Shown in pieces: positions 15,459-25,353 of a DNA stretch of 64,000 bases (position 1 is the stretch's first letter; each line of letters begins with the position of its first letter). The notes under the pieces are model-generated. The model searched no databases. It saw only the letters and a list, made by a program, of their open reading frames with translations, and had not been told where the DNA came from. This stretch comes from an uncultured Aquimarina sp. (GTDB lineage Bacteria; Bacteroidota; Bacteroidia; Flavobacteriales; Flavobacteriaceae). The translations under genes and the position numbers were made by a program. The DNA lies in assembly GCF_947500065.1 (NCBI RefSeq), contig NZ_CANMQT010000002.1:186001-250000 (forward strand). Reading direction: 5' to 3'.

Positions 15459-17429
15459 TCATTCCACAATTATTTTACGTACCCGATTACCGCCTTCTTC
15501 AGTGACATACAAAATATTATTTGAGGTATAGGTTATACCAGCTGGATTGAAAAATTGTGCAATACTACCATCACCATCCATGTAACCAGCATTATTTGCT
15601 AAACCTGCTAGTGTAATAACATCATAACTACCACCATTATTTATAAGCATGCGTATGACTTGATTACTAGTATCACTAACATATACATTGCCGTTGTCAT
15701 CAACAGTAATACCTCTAATTGTGCCACTAAATTTGGCATCTTGGCCAGGACCATTTTCTAAACCAGCAGAGCCATTACCTGCAATGGTAGTTACTGCTCC
15801 ACTTGGCGTTATTTTACGTATTGAATGATTTCCCTGGTCAGCGACATATATATTGCCTTCGCTATCAACATCGATAGAATATGGCAGATTGAATGAAGCT
15901 GATGCTCCTTGTCCATCGGTAAAACCAGCGCTACCATTTCCTGCCAATGTAGTGACCATTCCATTGCTAATTTTTCTAATAACATGATTCCCACGGTCAG
16001 CGATATAAATAGTTCCGTCAGTAGCTATGGCTAAACCAGAAGGAGATGCAAACCTAGCATCTGTAAGGTCACCATCTACAAATCCATTAGTACCTGTATC
16101 ACCTGCAAAAGTTGTAACATCTGCTCCAGCTACGATTTTTCTAATAATATGCGATTGAGAATCGGCAACATATATCTCTCCATTAGTATTGTTATCTATC
16201 CCAACCGGACCACTAAAACCAGCTGCTGTACCGATACCATCTGCATTTGTAGGTCCTCCACCTGCATAAGTGGTTACACTTGCATTACCATCTATGGCTC
16301 TAATTAAAGAAATAGCCCTGTCACTTACATAAAGTGACCCGTCTGTATTCAAGGTAACATCAGCTGGAATGTTAAATCTTGCTGCAGTGCCAATGCCGTC
16401 AGCAGTTCCACTAGCATTGGTAGTAGAACCAGCCACAATTTCCACTGTAACTTCAATAATGTTGGTCACATCTAATGTAATGATTGCCTGAGCATCATTT
16501 ATACCATCCGACACATTAACTTGTATGGCGTATTGTGTTGTAGTTTCATAATCTAATGAATTTCCAGTAGTTAAACTTAAATTTCCTGAAGTAGTCAGTT
16601 CAAAAAGACTACTGTATACTGTTGGGTCTACCAATGAGAATTGTAATGGGTCGTTTTCCGCGTCTGTTGCGGTCACTGTACCAATAATAACGGTATCATC
16701 TATATTTTCTGCAGCTTCAAAAGTTACATTGTCAATTTCAGGAACGACATTCTCATTAACATCGGTAACTTCGATAGTAACCGTTGCTGTAGCTTCGTCT
16801 TGCCCATCAGTAACCTTAACTTCTATCGTGTATTGAGTAGTGGTTTCATAATCTAAAGATTTTCCTGAAGCCAAACTAAGCTCTCCAGAAGATGTGATTT
16901 CAAACAAACTGTTATGGGCAGTAGGGTTCACTAAAGAAAACTGTAGGGTTTGGTTTTCCGCATCTGTTGCGGTTACTATACCAATAATAAAAGTATCATC
17001 TATGTCTTCGGCAACCTCAAATGTTACATCTTCAATCTCTGGAGTCGTGTTTTCATTGGCATCTGTTACATTTATTGTAATTTCTGCGGATACAGTTGCT
17101 TTTCCGTCACTAACCCCAACAGTTATGGAATGTACTGGCGTGGTTTCAAAATCTAACTCCCCATTTTGTGCCAGTTTTATAGTTCCTGCATTATCTATTG
17201 TAAATAATGCATTGGAATTTGTGGTTATGGTAAACGTAAGCTCATCATCATTGGCATCTGTTGCCAATACTGTGCCTACCATACCGCCAGATTCTAACGC
17301 CTCAGAGACTGTAAAAGATTGAGTACTTATGGTAGGTGGTGTATTAATTGGTGTATTGTCATCGTCTTTACTACAGCTAACAAAAATAATGATAGCAATA
17401 ACAAATGTTTTCAATAGTATCTTTTTCAT
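15459..17429 (-). CDS. Cadherin-repeat and NHL-repeat lipoprotein
   Basis: The start at 17429 (MKKILLKTFVIAIIIFVSC) gives a lipoprotein signal and avoids overlapping the upstream gene; the frame itself is open 17 codons further. 656 residues. Three cadherin-like repeats of about 97 residues (roughly 35-330) carry the calcium-binding signatures ATDAN/ATDAE and D-x-NEN. About five NHL beta-propeller repeats follow (roughly 345-650; ISLIRAIDG, SHIIRKIVAG, NHVIRKIS, NHSIRKITPSG, NQVIRML). It is probably surface-anchored, for adhesion or glycan/protein binding. The repeats are similar at DNA level and could recombine. Confidence 0.85.
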   Translation of the reverse strand: MKKILLKTFVIAIIIFVSCSKDDDNTPINTPPTISTQSFTVSEALESGGMVGTVLATDANDDELTFTITTNSNALFTIDNAGTIKLAQNGELDFETTPVHSITVGVSDGKATVSAEITINVTDANENTTPEIEDVTFEVAEDIDDTFIIGIVTATDAENQTLQFSLVNPTAHNSLFEITSSGELSLASGKSLDYETTTQYTIEVKVTDGQDEATATVTIEVTDVNENVVPEIDNVTFEAAENIDDTVIIGTVTATDAENDPLQFSLVDPTVYSSLFELTTSGNLSLTTGNSLDYETTTQYAIQVNVSDGINDAQAIITLDVTNIIEVTVEIVAGSTTNASGTADGIGTAARFNIPADVTLNTDGSLYVSDRAISLIRAIDGNASVTTYAGGGPTNADGIGTAAGFSGPVGIDNNTNGEIYVADSQSHIIRKIVAGADVTTFAGDTGTNGFVDGDLTDARFASPSGLAIATDGTIYIADRGNHVIRKISNGMVTTLAGNGSAGFTDGQGASASFNLPYSIDVDSEGNIYVADQGNHSIRKITPSGAVTTIAGNGSAGLENGPGQDAKFSGTIRGITVDDNGNVYVSDTSNQVIRMLINNGGSYDVITLAGLANNAGYMDGDGSIAQFFNPAGITYTSNNILYVTEEGGNRVRKIIVE

Positions 17430-17442
17430 GATTCTAGATTTT

Positions 17443-18345
17443 TTATTTTTTTTCGTATGTCCAAGTGTATATAATCTCATCTGATGTTTGCGAATTTGGG
17501 TTAAAAATGGTTAGGGTAGTTATATCTGGGTATCCATCTTCGTTATACTGGTACTCGTATGTTGTTTTATATTCTTTATTGTTGTTTAAATCTGTTCTTG
17601 TATAAAACAATAGGTTGTTTTTGCTATACTTGTATAAATAGGGTGTTTCAGTTAAAACATAATTTCCGCCATAAGAATGTAATATCCCTATATGATATGA
17701 TAACCCAAAGTTTCCCCCGGTATTTTCATGTAAATTTAATATTGGGCTATTCTTGTTATCGTATCCGTACTTGCTTTCCCACCTATCTACATAAGTTATG
17801 TTATCACTACTTTGTTTTTCTAGCACCTTGGTAATATTATCGTTGTTATTATAAGTGATAAGGTATTTTTTATAAGGAGCTATTCCTATCGTATTTGAGA
17901 CAAAATGCTGCAATACTTCTATTGGTAAACCTTGAGTATTGTATGTAAAGGTTCTATCTATGGTATAGTTGCTAGCTACCACTTCTTCCAGTGCTATTTT
18001 TCCTTCAGAGTCATAAGTTAAATTACTTGTGTAAGTTGGTGTTGTTATAGTACTAAGTTTAGCTACCGAGTTATATGTGTATAAAGCCTCTCCTTTTTGT
18101 GTAGGTTGGTTTTGTGCATTATAGGCGTAAAGAATAGTGATAGTTCCTCCTGTACTGTTTTTATCTATACTAGAAATTCTACCATCTTCATTATAAGCCA
18201 CATCATAAGTGTAAATATTATTGGCATTAATGACTTTTACCCTTATTTGAGACTGTTCAATTCCTGAGGAATCATCATCGCTATTACATGATGTAAGCAG
18301 TAAGAGAAGTATGCATAGCTTGGTTAATTTTTTTGTGTATTTCAT
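17443..18345 (-). CDS. YD-repeat-like lipoprotein
   Basis: 300 residues with a lipoprotein signal (LCILLLLLTSC, Cys about 20) and an Asp/Ser spacer. The body is built of short Tyr-rich strands of RHS/YD-repeat type: YNEDGRISSID, YNAQNQPTQKG, YDSEGKIALEE, YNTQGLPIEVL, YNEDGYPDITT. It lacks the large RHS shell and a toxin tip, so it is probably a surface beta protein and not a polymorphic toxin. It lies 13 bases upstream of the cadherin/NHL gene and six bases downstream of the repeat-lipoprotein trio, so all belong to one operon. Confidence 0.7.
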   Translation of the reverse strand: MKYTKKLTKLCILLLLLTSCNSDDDSSGIEQSQIRVKVINANNIYTYDVAYNEDGRISSIDKNSTGGTITILYAYNAQNQPTQKGEALYTYNSVAKLSTITTPTYTSNLTYDSEGKIALEEVVASNYTIDRTFTYNTQGLPIEVLQHFVSNTIGIAPYKKYLITYNNNDNITKVLEKQSSDNITYVDRWESKYGYDNKNSPILNLHENTGGNFGLSYHIGILHSYGGNYVLTETPYLYKYSKNNLLFYTRTDLNNNKEYKTTYEYQYNEDGYPDITTLTIFNPNSQTSDEIIYTWTYEKK

Positions 18346-18351
18346 GGCGTT

Positions 18352-19401
18352 TTAATTTGAAGTTTTTACAATAATGTCTTGTGCAAATGCGTTGGAGTTA
18401 CCGTCTGAAATCACGGTTTTTATCCCATTTTCCCAGTAACATGCATCATAAATTCCATTACTGTTTTCTTCGTATCCAACTACATATACATCATTTCCAC
18501 TCACGTAAGTGGCTCTTGTTGCTGCATCTTGACCCGTTGTTAATGTAAACTTTGTTGTGTTTTCAAAGTATAGTGCATTGTAGCTGTTTGCCGAAAAATC
18601 AAAGAGTTCGAATCCAGACATATATATCTTATCTGTAACTATGATGTCGCTAATAAATGTGTCTTTAGAGCCATCGGTAAGCACAACTTGGTCATTGTTT
18701 TTCCAGTAGCAGGCTGCTTGTCCAATACCACTACCTAAACCTGGCTCGTCTTCATGTCCACCAGTATATATATCATCGTCATCTGTTACATATATTGAGT
18801 TACAGCTTGACCTCATTGCATTGGTACTTATGGGCAACACAACTTTTGCACCATTTTTCCAATACACCGCTCTTCTTAGCCCGTTTTCAGTTTCTGTACC
18901 AGCTATATAAACGGTGTTGTTTTTTATAAAAATTTCAGTTGCAGAACCACCTGTAGAGTTTGAGTTTGTTAATACAGTTTTAATGCCGTTTTTCCAATGT
19001 ATTGCAGCACTGTTAAAGTTTGCGTATTGCTCATAACCTACAATATGTATATCGCCATTTTCGGCAACCCATATATCATTAATACCTATATTATAGTCTA
19101 CTATGCTAATACTGTTTTTAATACCATTTTTCCAGTATACTGCCTCAGTCGCATTATTTTCTCCGGCAATGTATATATCTCCATTATCGGCTATAAAAAT
19201 TGCATTTGCACTTGAACCATCGGGGAGTATTGTTTTTTCGCTGTTTTTCCAATACACGGCTTTATTATCTTGCGTTCCGACAATATGAATGTCTACAGTA
19301 GTATTGAGTGTATCGTCGCTAGGCTCGTCATCATCTTTTGAGCATGCAACAACTAGTAGTACGGAAAAGAAATACACTGCGATTTTGTTTATCTTTTTCA
19401 T
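18352..19401 (-). CDS. VYWKNG-repeat lipoprotein, paralogue 3 of 3
   Basis: 349 residues. The lipoprotein signal ends in LLVVAC and is followed by an Asp-rich spacer (SKDDDEPSDD). The mature protein is seven to eight repeats of about 45 residues, each with a core A-V-Y-W-K-N-G-x-K and a second strand I-x-V-x-x-x-D-I-Y-x-x-G-x-E. The regular four-strand rhythm suggests a beta-propeller (inferred). I know no function for the family. It is closely related to the two upstream neighbours. Like other Bacteroidota lipoproteins it is probably on the cell surface. Confidence 0.75.
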   Translation of the reverse strand: MKKINKIAVYFFSVLLVVACSKDDDEPSDDTLNTTVDIHIVGTQDNKAVYWKNSEKTILPDGSSANAIFIADNGDIYIAGENNATEAVYWKNGIKNSISIVDYNIGINDIWVAENGDIHIVGYEQYANFNSAAIHWKNGIKTVLTNSNSTGGSATEIFIKNNTVYIAGTETENGLRRAVYWKNGAKVVLPISTNAMRSSCNSIYVTDDDDIYTGGHEDEPGLGSGIGQAACYWKNNDQVVLTDGSKDTFISDIIVTDKIYMSGFELFDFSANSYNALYFENTTKFTLTTGQDAATRATYVSGNDVYVVGYEENSNGIYDACYWENGIKTVISDGNSNAFAQDIIVKTSN

Positions 19402-19412
19402 TGTTATTTTTT

Positions 19413-20486
19413 TTAATCTGAGGTTGTTACTACAGCTATACCTAGTGCCCGTGCAATACCAGAACCATCAGTTAGTACCGTTTTAGCACCATTTTTCCAG
19501 TAACAAGCATCGAAAGAAAATAATTGTGGTGTTTGTCTTAATCCCCCAGCTCCATACACATCATCACCAACTACAATAATTTGACTTATGGAACTAGACA
19601 GGTCATTTGCAGATAAGTCTATCTTTTGACCATCTTCCCAATATATTGCCTTGTTTATCTCATTATCGGTTGCATCCAATGCTCTTTCGGTTGCTGCTAC
19701 GTAAACCTTGCTATTAGCTGCATAAATAGAAGTCCAGCTTACATTTTGGGCACCTGATAGAACTGTTTTTGCCCCATTTTTCCAGTACACGGCTTTGGAA
19801 TTTTCCATCCCTGATACATAAACATCATCGAAATCGGTTACATAGATAGATTGTGAATTGACGTTGAAGCTATTATCAGGTAATACAGTTTTAACATCAT
19901 TTTTCCAATAGACTGCTCTGCTGCCAAAGGATCCCACGTCAATCTCACTTCCAGAGATGTAAACGTCATCATTTGCCGTAATCTGGATGGTATGGGTCAA
20001 AGAACTTTCAATGTTATTTGAATGTAAGCCTACTTTTATGCCGTTTTTCCAATAAACAGCATTTAACTGATTGCTCATGTTTTCTTTTTCACTGCCAATC
20101 ACATATACATCTCCATTATTTGAAACTGCTATGCCCCAAGCGTATGTTTCTGTATTTACCTGTACTTCCAGCATTTGTTTTTCACCATTTTTCCAATACA
20201 CCGCCCTAGGCGTATTATTTATATTTTCACTACCAGAAATATATACAAAGTCATTATCGGCTACATGTATAGCACTGGCAGTAGAACTTCCAGTTGAGGG
20301 CAATACTATTTCATTATCATTTTTCCAGTAGACCGCTTTTGTAATACTTGTAGTTTGCTTTTCTCCTACTACGTAAATATCTGTATCGGCATTGTATGCG
20401 CTATCTTGTGAATCATCATCTTTTGAGCATGCTACAATAAGCAGAACTAAAAAAAAATACAGTATGCTTTTAATTGTTTTTTTCAT
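19413..20486 (-). CDS. VYWKNG-repeat lipoprotein, paralogue 2 of 3
   Basis: 357 residues with the same architecture: signal ending LLIVAC, acidic linker, then repeats of A-V-Y-W-K-N-G-x-K with V-Y-(V/I)-S-G strands. It shares with paralogue 1 the segment KVGLHSNN/KVYLHSND, and both carry RQT in a loop before the last repeat, which makes these two the closest pair. It lies 11 bases upstream of paralogue 3 and six bases downstream of paralogue 1. Binding of a ligand on the propeller face is a guess. Confidence 0.75.
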   Translation of the reverse strand: MKKTIKSILYFFLVLLIVACSKDDDSQDSAYNADTDIYVVGEKQTTSITKAVYWKNDNEIVLPSTGSSTASAIHVADNDFVYISGSENINNTPRAVYWKNGEKQMLEVQVNTETYAWGIAVSNNGDVYVIGSEKENMSNQLNAVYWKNGIKVGLHSNNIESSLTHTIQITANDDVYISGSEIDVGSFGSRAVYWKNDVKTVLPDNSFNVNSQSIYVTDFDDVYVSGMENSKAVYWKNGAKTVLSGAQNVSWTSIYAANSKVYVAATERALDATDNEINKAIYWEDGQKIDLSANDLSSSISQIIVVGDDVYGAGGLRQTPQLFSFDACYWKNGAKTVLTDGSGIARALGIAVVTTSD

Positions 20487-20492
20487 CTTTTT

Positions 20493-21554
20493 TTAATTTG
20501 AAGTTCTTACAGCAATCCCATTTGCGCTTGCAGTAGCAGAACCATCGGTTAATATGTTTTTAGTACCGTTTTTCCAGTACACGGCATCCCAAGGAGAAGA
20601 TGATGTTTGCCGTAATGAGCCCACCACATATACATCGTTATCAACTACAATTAATTGATTTGGAAAACTACCTATCGATAAATTAAATTTGTTGTTATTT
20701 TCCCAATATACTGTGCTAGATACATTACTGTTAGAATCGTGTTCTTCTGCAGATACATACACTTTGTTATTGGCAACATAAATTGAGGAATTAACCAAAT
20801 ATGTACCGTCTGAAACAGGAAACACTATTTTTATCCCATTATTCCAATAAACGGCAGTTGGATAACCAGAAGAAGTATCTTCAACGCCAGATATATAAAC
20901 ATCTTCAGTATCTGTTACATAAATAGATTGCGACTCAGTTTCTACACTACCGTCAGATAGTATAACTCGATTACCGTTTTTCCAATACACCGCTCTACTC
21001 TCAAAAGAGGGAGAGTCACGTTCGTTTCCAGCTATGTAAGTGTCGCCATTTGTTGTTATATGAATATCATAAGACTCTGAAGTTGAGACATCGTTGGAGT
21101 GCAGATATACTTTTATGCCATTTTTCCAATACACTGCTTTTCTTTCTCCATCAGGGAAAAGCTGCTCACGTCCAATAACAAACACATCACCCGCATCTGA
21201 CACTTCTATATCTTGAGCTATTGTAGTATTTGTACTATTTGCTTCAAGTACTATTTTTTCACCATTTTTCCAGTATACCGCTCTCCCTAAACTTGTATTT
21301 GAATCAAATTCAGTACCACATATAAATACATCATTCGAATTGGTAATATGTATAGCTCTAGCAAAAGAATTCCCTTCTGATGGCAATATAAACGCTTTAT
21401 CATTTTTCCAATACATGGCTTTATTATCTGCATATCCTACTACATAAACATCTGTTATGGGCTTATCGTCATTAGGTTTGTCATCGTCATTTGAGCAGCT
21501 CATTATAATAGCTATTAAAAGAAATACCTTGGTTTTATAAATATTTTTTTTCAT
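20493..21554 (-). CDS. VYWKNG-repeat lipoprotein, paralogue 1 of 3
   Basis: 353 residues: lipoprotein signal ending in LIAIIMSC, spacer SNDDDKPNDD, then about seven YWKNG repeats. It is the first gene of a five-gene minus-strand operon (21554 down to 15459). A promoter candidate lies about 250 bases upstream, divergent from the sensor-kinase promoter. The three paralogues differ mostly in the loops between repeats. Function unknown. Confidence 0.75.
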   Translation of the reverse strand: MKKNIYKTKVFLLIAIIMSCSNDDDKPNDDKPITDVYVVGYADNKAMYWKNDKAFILPSEGNSFARAIHITNSNDVFICGTEFDSNTSLGRAVYWKNGEKIVLEANSTNTTIAQDIEVSDAGDVFVIGREQLFPDGERKAVYWKNGIKVYLHSNDVSTSESYDIHITTNGDTYIAGNERDSPSFESRAVYWKNGNRVILSDGSVETESQSIYVTDTEDVYISGVEDTSSGYPTAVYWNNGIKIVFPVSDGTYLVNSSIYVANNKVYVSAEEHDSNSNVSSTVYWENNNKFNLSIGSFPNQLIVVDNDVYVVGSLRQTSSSPWDAVYWKNGTKNILTDGSATASANGIAVRTSN

Positions 21555-21806
21555 GATTTTTATAATTTGCAGTAATGCTTAATCGTGCTATTCTAGTTAA
21601 AAAAGTTTAGTAAAAACAACATAGATAGGGTGTGAATTATGGGGAAGAATAGTACGTTAAACTATTGTATATTATTCTTGTGTTATATTTTATTATTAGC
21701 TATATCTGCTACTAACAGGACTATACCTTATACCTCCAGTATCAGGAAATAATAATACTCGAAATAGAATACTTAGTAATTTTTTCATTGCTTTTGATTT
21801 ATGCTA

Positions 21807-21837
21807 CAAAGTTGCGCCAGAAAGTTGTTAAGCGCAA
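21807..21837 (-). promoter_or_regulatory. Candidate promoter of the repeat-lipoprotein operon
   Basis: On the minus strand, TTG at 21837-21835 is followed after 20 bases by CAACTTTG at 21814-21807, one mismatch from TAnnTTTG. It gives a leader of about 250 bases. The rest of the gap 21555-21916 is AT-rich with no other structure that I can see. Confidence 0.4.
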
Positions 21838-21876
21838 TCCCATATATATGTGATTTATAAACCGTTAGTGTTTTCT

Positions 21877-21884
21877 TACCTTTG
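21877..21884 (+). promoter_or_regulatory. -7 element of the sensor-kinase gene
   Basis: TACCTTTG fits TAnnTTTG and lies 32 bases before the kinase start. No exact TTG is at the -33 position. It is back to back with the lipoprotein-operon promoter. Confidence 0.5.
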
Positions 21885-21916
21885 GTGGAAAGATTTCATA
21901 AGGAAATCAAATTTCA

Positions 21917-24900
21917 ATGTTAAAAAGATTACCATATCGAATTTTACTTGGTGTACTGTGTTGTTTAAATATTGTATTTCTACACTCACAAGACATCGAA
22001 TACCCAATTAGGGTATTTACTAAGACAGATGGATTGCGCTATGACTTTAAAAGCATACTTCAGGATAAGCAAGATTTCATTTGGATTCGATACCGCGATG
22101 AAATACAACGTTTCGATGGGGCTAATATGAAATCCTTTTTAAAAGGAGAAAGAAAGCATTCACTTATTTTAGATGACTCTGGCGTTGTTTGGGTGTCTTC
22201 AGGTCAGAACATTTATAAATTTAATTCGAATCACCAAGTATTTGAAAAGGTTGAGAACTCGTCCAAGATTCGAGGCACCAAAATACTTTTAAAGCCCTAT
22301 GACGATACGTTTCAATTCGTTAGTGATTCAGGTATTTATGAATATCAAAAAAAAAGTAATACGTTTATTAAAAATGAAAATCGAACCCATACTCTTGATG
22401 ATAATATCAAGATCCGCAGTGAATATGTATCCAATTTTAAACATGTTCTTTACTATAAAGTTGGAGATTCTATCTGTCAACAAAACCTTAAAAGCGGGCA
22501 AAAGTCTTATAAACATATTTTTGAAATAAGAAACGTGCTTGCGCAATCAGAGGAAGCATATATTGTGAGTAATTGGGAGTCCAAAGCTTGGTACTATAAT
22601 AGTTCATCGGATACTATGCATAAATTGTTTCTAGATGAAAATGAGCCTTCGATTATTGTTTTTGATGCCATACCAATACCTAAAAACAAATCATATTTAG
22701 CTACTTCCAAAGGATTACTAGTATATAATTCTGATACTGGTGTTTTGACGCCTTTACAGCTATCTTTGAATGGAGTAGGTTTTCCTGTACAACGTTTCAA
22801 TGCAATTTATCAAGCAAAAGAAAATGAAATTTGGGCTTGTACAGAAAATAGCCTTCTAAATTTCAGGAACAACAATGGTAATTTTCATTTTATACATGGC
22901 GACTACGAAGATGAAAAATTTACAACAGATATCAGGAGATTTGTAGCAGATGACCAAGGTAATTTGTGGTTAGCTACTATTAATGGTTTAGTGTATTGGG
23001 ATCTGAAACAGCAAAATTTTTCCACTATTTATGCAGAAGAAAATGCAAATGATAAGTTGAATCACCCTTCCATTAGAGGCTTGGTTTATGACGGTACATA
23101 TCTTATCATAGGTCAAACTAACAAAGGAATTTGGTTGTATAACCCAAAAATTAGAACCTTTAAGCGCCCAAGTTTTGAAAATTCTGAAACAGGACAAACT
23201 TTAAGAAAAAAAAGTGAGCAAGATTTTGTAAATGACATTAAAACATTAGAAAGTGGGAATCATCTAGTGAGTGCTAGAGACGGTGCATATTTGATTGATG
23301 GTAATACCTATGCAATTACCGAAGTTGATTTTCCAGGTAAAGATTTAAATGTGAAATTTTCGTATCAGGATACAAAAGGGAATATTTTTATAGGGACTCT
23401 CGGCGGACTATTTTGTCTGGACTCAGATTTTAATTTTAAATATGCCATTACTAAAACATCGGAAATTGCTCCAGCCTACGCAATATTAGAAACATCTGAT
23501 GGGTATTACATCGGAACCATGAAGGGGGTTTATTTTCTCACAGAAGTGGAGAACAACATCTCTATTAAATCTGTAATTCCTGAATTAAAGCAGCTGTGGA
23601 TTAGAACTGTTTTTAAAGATAACCTTGATAATATATGGTTTGTTTCAGAAAGTGATATTCATCGATATAATCCAAAAACAGAGATTGTTAATACCTTTGG
23701 ATTTACAGAAAACGTATTGGGCGATTTTTTTCATCGTGGTAGTTTTTACCCCGATAAAGATGGCAGAGTTTATATTGGCGGCACGAATGGTATTAACTAT
23801 TTTCATCCGGAGCAGATTAATCTACAGTCAAGGACATTATATCCCTACATAAAAACGGTTCATATCCCTAACTTGGATTCTGTTTTGCCTAATCTAACAA
23901 CTCCTAAACTTCAATATACGAATAACAATATACAAATTGAAGTGTCTGCGCCTTACTTTGGGAATCACAAAGACATAAACTATCGCTATCAATTGACAGA
24001 AAATGATGAATGGTATGATTTAGGAACTAGCAATTATATGAATCTAAGGGGTTTGGCATCGGGAGATTACAATTTTAAAATTGCAGCCTCTTTGGATAGC
24101 AAGGAATGGCATGTGTCCGAAAACACATTTAAATTTAAAATACGACCTCCTTTTTGGAAACGGCTTTGGTTTGTTGCCTTAGCCTTAGGATTAATTGTAT
24201 TTACCTTATTTAAACTTAATGCATTCTTTAAGAGAAAACTTAAAACAGAACAATTACTCAATGGGTTTGCTACCTCATTGTATGGGCAAAGCACTGTTGA
24301 CGGTATACTGTGGGATACTGCAAGGTACTGTGTGCAAGAGTTAAATTTTGTGGATTGTATTATCTACTTAATTGATAAGAAACGGCAAGTGCTTGTACAA
24401 AAGGCCGCGTTTGGTATTAAAAATCCCTTTGGAAAAGAAATTGTAAATAGAATAGAAATTCCCTTTAATGAGGGGATTGTTGGAAGCGTTGCCAGTAGTG
24501 CAATTCCTGAACTTATTACAAACACAGATAATGATTCGCGCTACATTTTAGATAGTAAGAAAGCATTGTCTGAGATAACAGTTCCTATCATGGTAGAAGG
24601 GAAGGTGTTTGCTGTATTAGATTCTGAACATCCCAAACGCAATTTTTATAAACGTTATCATTTACAACTCTTAAAAAAAATCGCCGCAATATGTTCGGAG
24701 CGATTGACAAAATATTTATCAGAAGAAAACTTAAGAAGCGAAATCGCCAGAGACCTTCATGACGAAATGGGTTCTACGCTTACCAGCATTCATATTATCA
24801 GTAAAATGGCAGAACAAGATGTAAAAGAAGATTCCCATATAAAAAAGCAATTTAATCAGATTAATAGGTACACCTCTGGTATGATGGATAAAATGAGCGA

Positions 24901-25348
24901 TATGGTATGGGTTGTAAATCCTGCCAACGATAGTTTAGACAAACTCATCTATAGAATACGCGAGTTTGCTATAGAAACACTCGAACCTGCAAGTATCGCT
25001 ATAAAATTTAAGGAAATCGAAGGTGCACAGGATATTAAAATCAACGCAGCCCAGCGTAAAAATATTTACCTAATCGCTAAAGAAGCAATTAGCAATGCCG
25101 TTAAGCATAGTAACGCAGATAGAGTATCAATGATTTTTAAAAATGAAGGTGATTATTTGGTCATGTGTATTGAGGACAACGGCAAAGGTTTTAATTCCAA
25201 AAAAGAATTTACAGGTAATGGGCTTAAAAACCTTCAAAGTCGTTCAAATGAAATCAACTCAAAGCTAATTATAGAGTCATCGGAAAATAATGGTGTATCT
25301 ATATGTTTAAAAATGAATAGAAAAGCGTTGCAAATTATTAACTCCTAA
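21917..25348 (+). CDS. Sensor histidine kinase with reg_prop beta-propellers, Y_Y_Y and GAF domains
   Basis: 1143 residues. Signal peptide (1-25); periplasmic reg_prop propeller blades to about 670 (DKQDFIWIRYRDEIQRFDG, DDQGNLWLATINGLVYWD); Y_Y_Y domain (about 680-745, INYRYQLTENDEWYDLG); one transmembrane helix (about 750-770); a cytoplasmic GAF-like domain (about 790-925); HisKA_3 with the phospho-acceptor His in RDLHDEMGSTLTSIH (about 947); HATPase_c with EAISNAVKHSNADR and DNGKGFN. It has no receiver or AraC domain, so it is a classical NarX/LytS-like kinase with a Bacteroidota sensor. Five bases separate it from its response regulator. It may sense an extracellular polymer or surface state and control the divergent lipoprotein operon (inferred from position). 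Confidence 0.9.
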   Translation: MLKRLPYRILLGVLCCLNIVFLHSQDIEYPIRVFTKTDGLRYDFKSILQDKQDFIWIRYRDEIQRFDGANMKSFLKGERKHSLILDDSGVVWVSSGQNIYKFNSNHQVFEKVENSSKIRGTKILLKPYDDTFQFVSDSGIYEYQKKSNTFIKNENRTHTLDDNIKIRSEYVSNFKHVLYYKVGDSICQQNLKSGQKSYKHIFEIRNVLAQSEEAYIVSNWESKAWYYNSSSDTMHKLFLDENEPSIIVFDAIPIPKNKSYLATSKGLLVYNSDTGVLTPLQLSLNGVGFPVQRFNAIYQAKENEIWACTENSLLNFRNNNGNFHFIHGDYEDEKFTTDIRRFVADDQGNLWLATINGLVYWDLKQQNFSTIYAEENANDKLNHPSIRGLVYDGTYLIIGQTNKGIWLYNPKIRTFKRPSFENSETGQTLRKKSEQDFVNDIKTLESGNHLVSARDGAYLIDGNTYAITEVDFPGKDLNVKFSYQDTKGNIFIGTLGGLFCLDSDFNFKYAITKTSEIAPAYAILETSDGYYIGTMKGVYFLTEVENNISIKSVIPELKQLWIRTVFKDNLDNIWFVSESDIHRYNPKTEIVNTFGFTENVLGDFFHRGSFYPDKDGRVYIGGTNGINYFHPEQINLQSRTLYPYIKTVHIPNLDSVLPNLTTPKLQYTNNNIQIEVSAPYFGNHKDINYRYQLTENDEWYDLGTSNYMNLRGLASGDYNFKIAASLDSKEWHVSENTFKFKIRPPFWKRLWFVALALGLIVFTLFKLNAFFKRKLKTEQLLNGFATSLYGQSTVDGILWDTARYCVQELNFVDCIIYLIDKKRQVLVQKAAFGIKNPFGKEIVNRIEIPFNEGIVGSVASSAIPELITNTDNDSRYILDSKKALSEITVPIMVEGKVFAVLDSEHPKRNFYKRYHLQLLKKIAAICSERLTKYLSEENLRSEIARDLHDEMGSTLTSIHIISKMAEQDVKEDSHIKKQFNQINRYTSGMMDKMSDMVWVVNPANDSLDKLIYRIREFAIETLEPASIAIKFKEIEGAQDIKINAAQRKNIYLIAKEAISNAVKHSNADRVSMIFKNEGDYLVMCIEDNGKGFNSKKEFTGNGLKNLQSRSNEINSKLIIESSENNGVSICLKMNRKALQIINS

Positions 25349-25353
25349 GAATT

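Noticed and set aside
17443..18345. RHS/polymorphic toxin
   Set aside because: The protein is 300 residues with a lipoprotein signal, no RHS core consensus, no C-terminal toxin and no immunity gene after it.
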